DNA of 64,000 nucleotides from Nautilus pompilius (taxonomy: Eukaryota; Mollusca; Cephalopoda; Nautilida; Nautilidae): contig JACATO010000596.1 of the NCBI GenBank assembly GCA_018389105.1, forward strand, positions 970,001-1,034,000. The letters are read 5' to 3'. The notes beneath the pieces were generated by a model. The model was given only the letters and a program-made list of their open reading frames with translations, was not told the origin of the DNA and ran no database searches. A program made the translations under genes and the position numbers. The number at the start of each line of letters is the position of its first letter. Positions within the stretch are counted from its first letter, which is position 1. Positions 62,587 through 64,000 of the stretch are shown in pieces.

Positions 62587-63490
62587 TTCTCGAATTGTTG
62601 TGCCTCCCCTCCCTTTTTTTTGTGGCTGAAAACTTTACCTTCACTGCATTAATTAAAAACGGTTGGTATTACAGACACATGCTCTAGGGCGCGTGTGGAG
62701 AGTACATTGGTGAAGGTTTGAACAGATACAGAAGTATTATATTTATTTATAATGGCAAACGGTATTAAAAGAAAAAGCAAAATAAAAAACTAAAATTTTG
62801 TTGACTCAAGAACAGATTTCTCCATCACATTAAACTGAATCATCCAAAAATACTCTTTTGCAAACATTTTTTTTTTTTTAAGTTAAAATTTGGTGGGCTG
62901 TTCAATTTTGTAACTATTTTGCTGATTGAAGCCATTTTTATTGTAAGATTCGTATTTTTTTTAAAAAAAACGTTTACACTAATAGTGGAAAGACTTGATA
63001 AATTAAAGACTCCAAATATAGACTTGGGAAAACTTATGAGATAGGGAAAAAAAAGTAGATAAGCACAGTGTTCTACATCTGATGTGGTTATTCTTCACAT
63101 GAGCTAGATCACAGATTTTTTTTTTAAATTACATTTAAATATTCCAGCACAGTATTTTGAGATCAAAACAATATAGTGCTTACAGAAAATAATAAAAACT
63201 AAAAATATAGAGAAAATTTTTAATTGAATGACACTATCTACAAGAAAAAATATTTGTTTTACTTTGTTAACATTTGCATCTATCTTACAATTTTATTAAT
63301 ACATCTTCTTTGTTGTTTCAGATTTTTGGTAATCAGTAGAGTTTATTTCATCTTGATTTCATATCAAAACGGATGAGAAAAATATTGCTATTTAAAAAAT
63401 CTTTACCCTCTTCCAAAGCAACAAGAACAGTTATTCATATTGTGAGACTCAGTTTTTGAACATAAAGAAAACGAAAAAAAAAAAAAAATT

Positions 63491-64000
63491 ATGGAAAAAC
63501 AAGAAGATTTATATGACCAAAATGATTCTCTTGTGTGGACTCACCGCAAAGAGTCATTTGTTATAAAACATTCTCCTGTAAAGCGTATGTGGACTTCTAC
63601 AAAGCTTAATGTTTTTAATTGTAAAATTTGCAGCAAAACATTTTCTACTAAATATAGACTGGGACTGCATTACAAAACACACATTGTTGAGAAGCCTTAC
63701 AAGTGTGAGATTTGTGACAAATCATTTCCTGCGCCATCTAACCTCAATGCACATTTAAGAACTCATACTGGGGAGAGACCTTATAAGTGTGACTATTGTG
63801 ACAAAGCATTTTCTCGTTCTTCTATCCTTACTGAGCATATTAAAGTTCATACTGGGGAGAAGCCTTACAAATGTGAAGTTTGTGAAAAATCATTTTCACA
63901 GATAACAGTTCTTACAAGACACATGAGGATTCATACTGGGGAAAAACCCTACAAATGCAATGTTTGTGACAAGTCATTTTCTCGCTCTTCTATCCTCACT
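63491..64000 (+). CDS. C2H2 zinc-finger protein, 5' part (runs off right edge)
   Basis: The frame is open for 170 codons from the ATG at 63491 to the window end. A 40-residue leader (MEKQEDLYDQNDSLVWTHRK at its start) is followed by fingers starting FNCKIC, YKCEIC, YKCDYC, YKCEVC and a fifth, YKCNVC, cut by the edge. Linker 1 is HIVEKPYK; the others are HTGE(K/R)PYK. The order and helix residues of fingers 3 and 4 (RSSILTEH, QITxLTRH) match fingers 3 and 4 of the gene at 58824, so the two are tandem paralogs. The A-rich ATG context (AAAAAAAATTATGG) and the acceptor at 63321 make this the likely start. It is probably a nuclear DNA-binding protein. Confidence 0.92.
   Translation, partial: MEKQEDLYDQNDSLVWTHRKESFVIKHSPVKRMWTSTKLNVFNCKICSKTFSTKYRLGLHYKTHIVEKPYKCEICDKSFPAPSNLNAHLRTHTGERPYKCDYCDKAFSRSSILTEHIKVHTGEKPYKCEVCEKSFSQITVLTRHMRIHTGEKPYKCNVCDKSFSRSSILT

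Overview
The window is eukaryotic nuclear DNA from an animal. It is AT-rich, its genes are split by GT-AG introns, it has no bacterial-type operons, and it is full of DNA-transposon and LINE debris. Two tandem, single-coding-exon C2H2 zinc-finger genes next to spliced GPN1 and STK36 orthologs, with tRNA-like SINE pieces and long ATT repeats, suggest a lophotrochozoan, most likely a cephalopod mollusc. The lineage is an inference, not something the sequence proves.

Layout. 1-4357: the 5' half of GPN1 (GPN-loop GTPase 1) on the minus strand, running off the left edge. 4358-4690: a short bidirectional promoter with an RFX-type X-box. 6019-43473: a complete STK36/Fused kinase gene on the plus strand. 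I assembled 32 coding exons that join in frame to 3978 nt (1325 residues plus stop), close to the roughly 1,315 residues I recall for the human protein. Its introns hold many mobile-element remnants. They include a broken transposon-derived ORF (8820-10490), a piggyBac-like MITE (12912-13131), and a three-level nest in which a pogo/mariner-like MITE sits inside a hAT element with a perfect 8-bp target duplication, itself inside a Tc1-like remnant (13840-17300). 43474-51900: 3' flank and intergenic DNA, with a speculative small two-exon minus-strand gene (50721-51046). 51928-56833: a decayed GTF2IRD2/ZBED-like hAT element carrying a 5'-truncated Jockey-type LINE inserted on the minus strand. 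56834-64000: two tandem C2H2 zinc-finger genes, the first complete (58824-60119), the second running off the right edge (63491 onward), each with a GC-richer putative promoter upstream.

GPN1 is a GTPase for RNA polymerase II assembly and nuclear import. STK36 is a Hedgehog-pathway and motile-cilium kinase scaffold. They share only a promoter region and have no known common pathway. The X-box fits the ciliary role of STK36. The zinc-finger genes look like members of an expanding tandem family. No viral gene, CRISPR array, rRNA or intact tRNA gene was seen.
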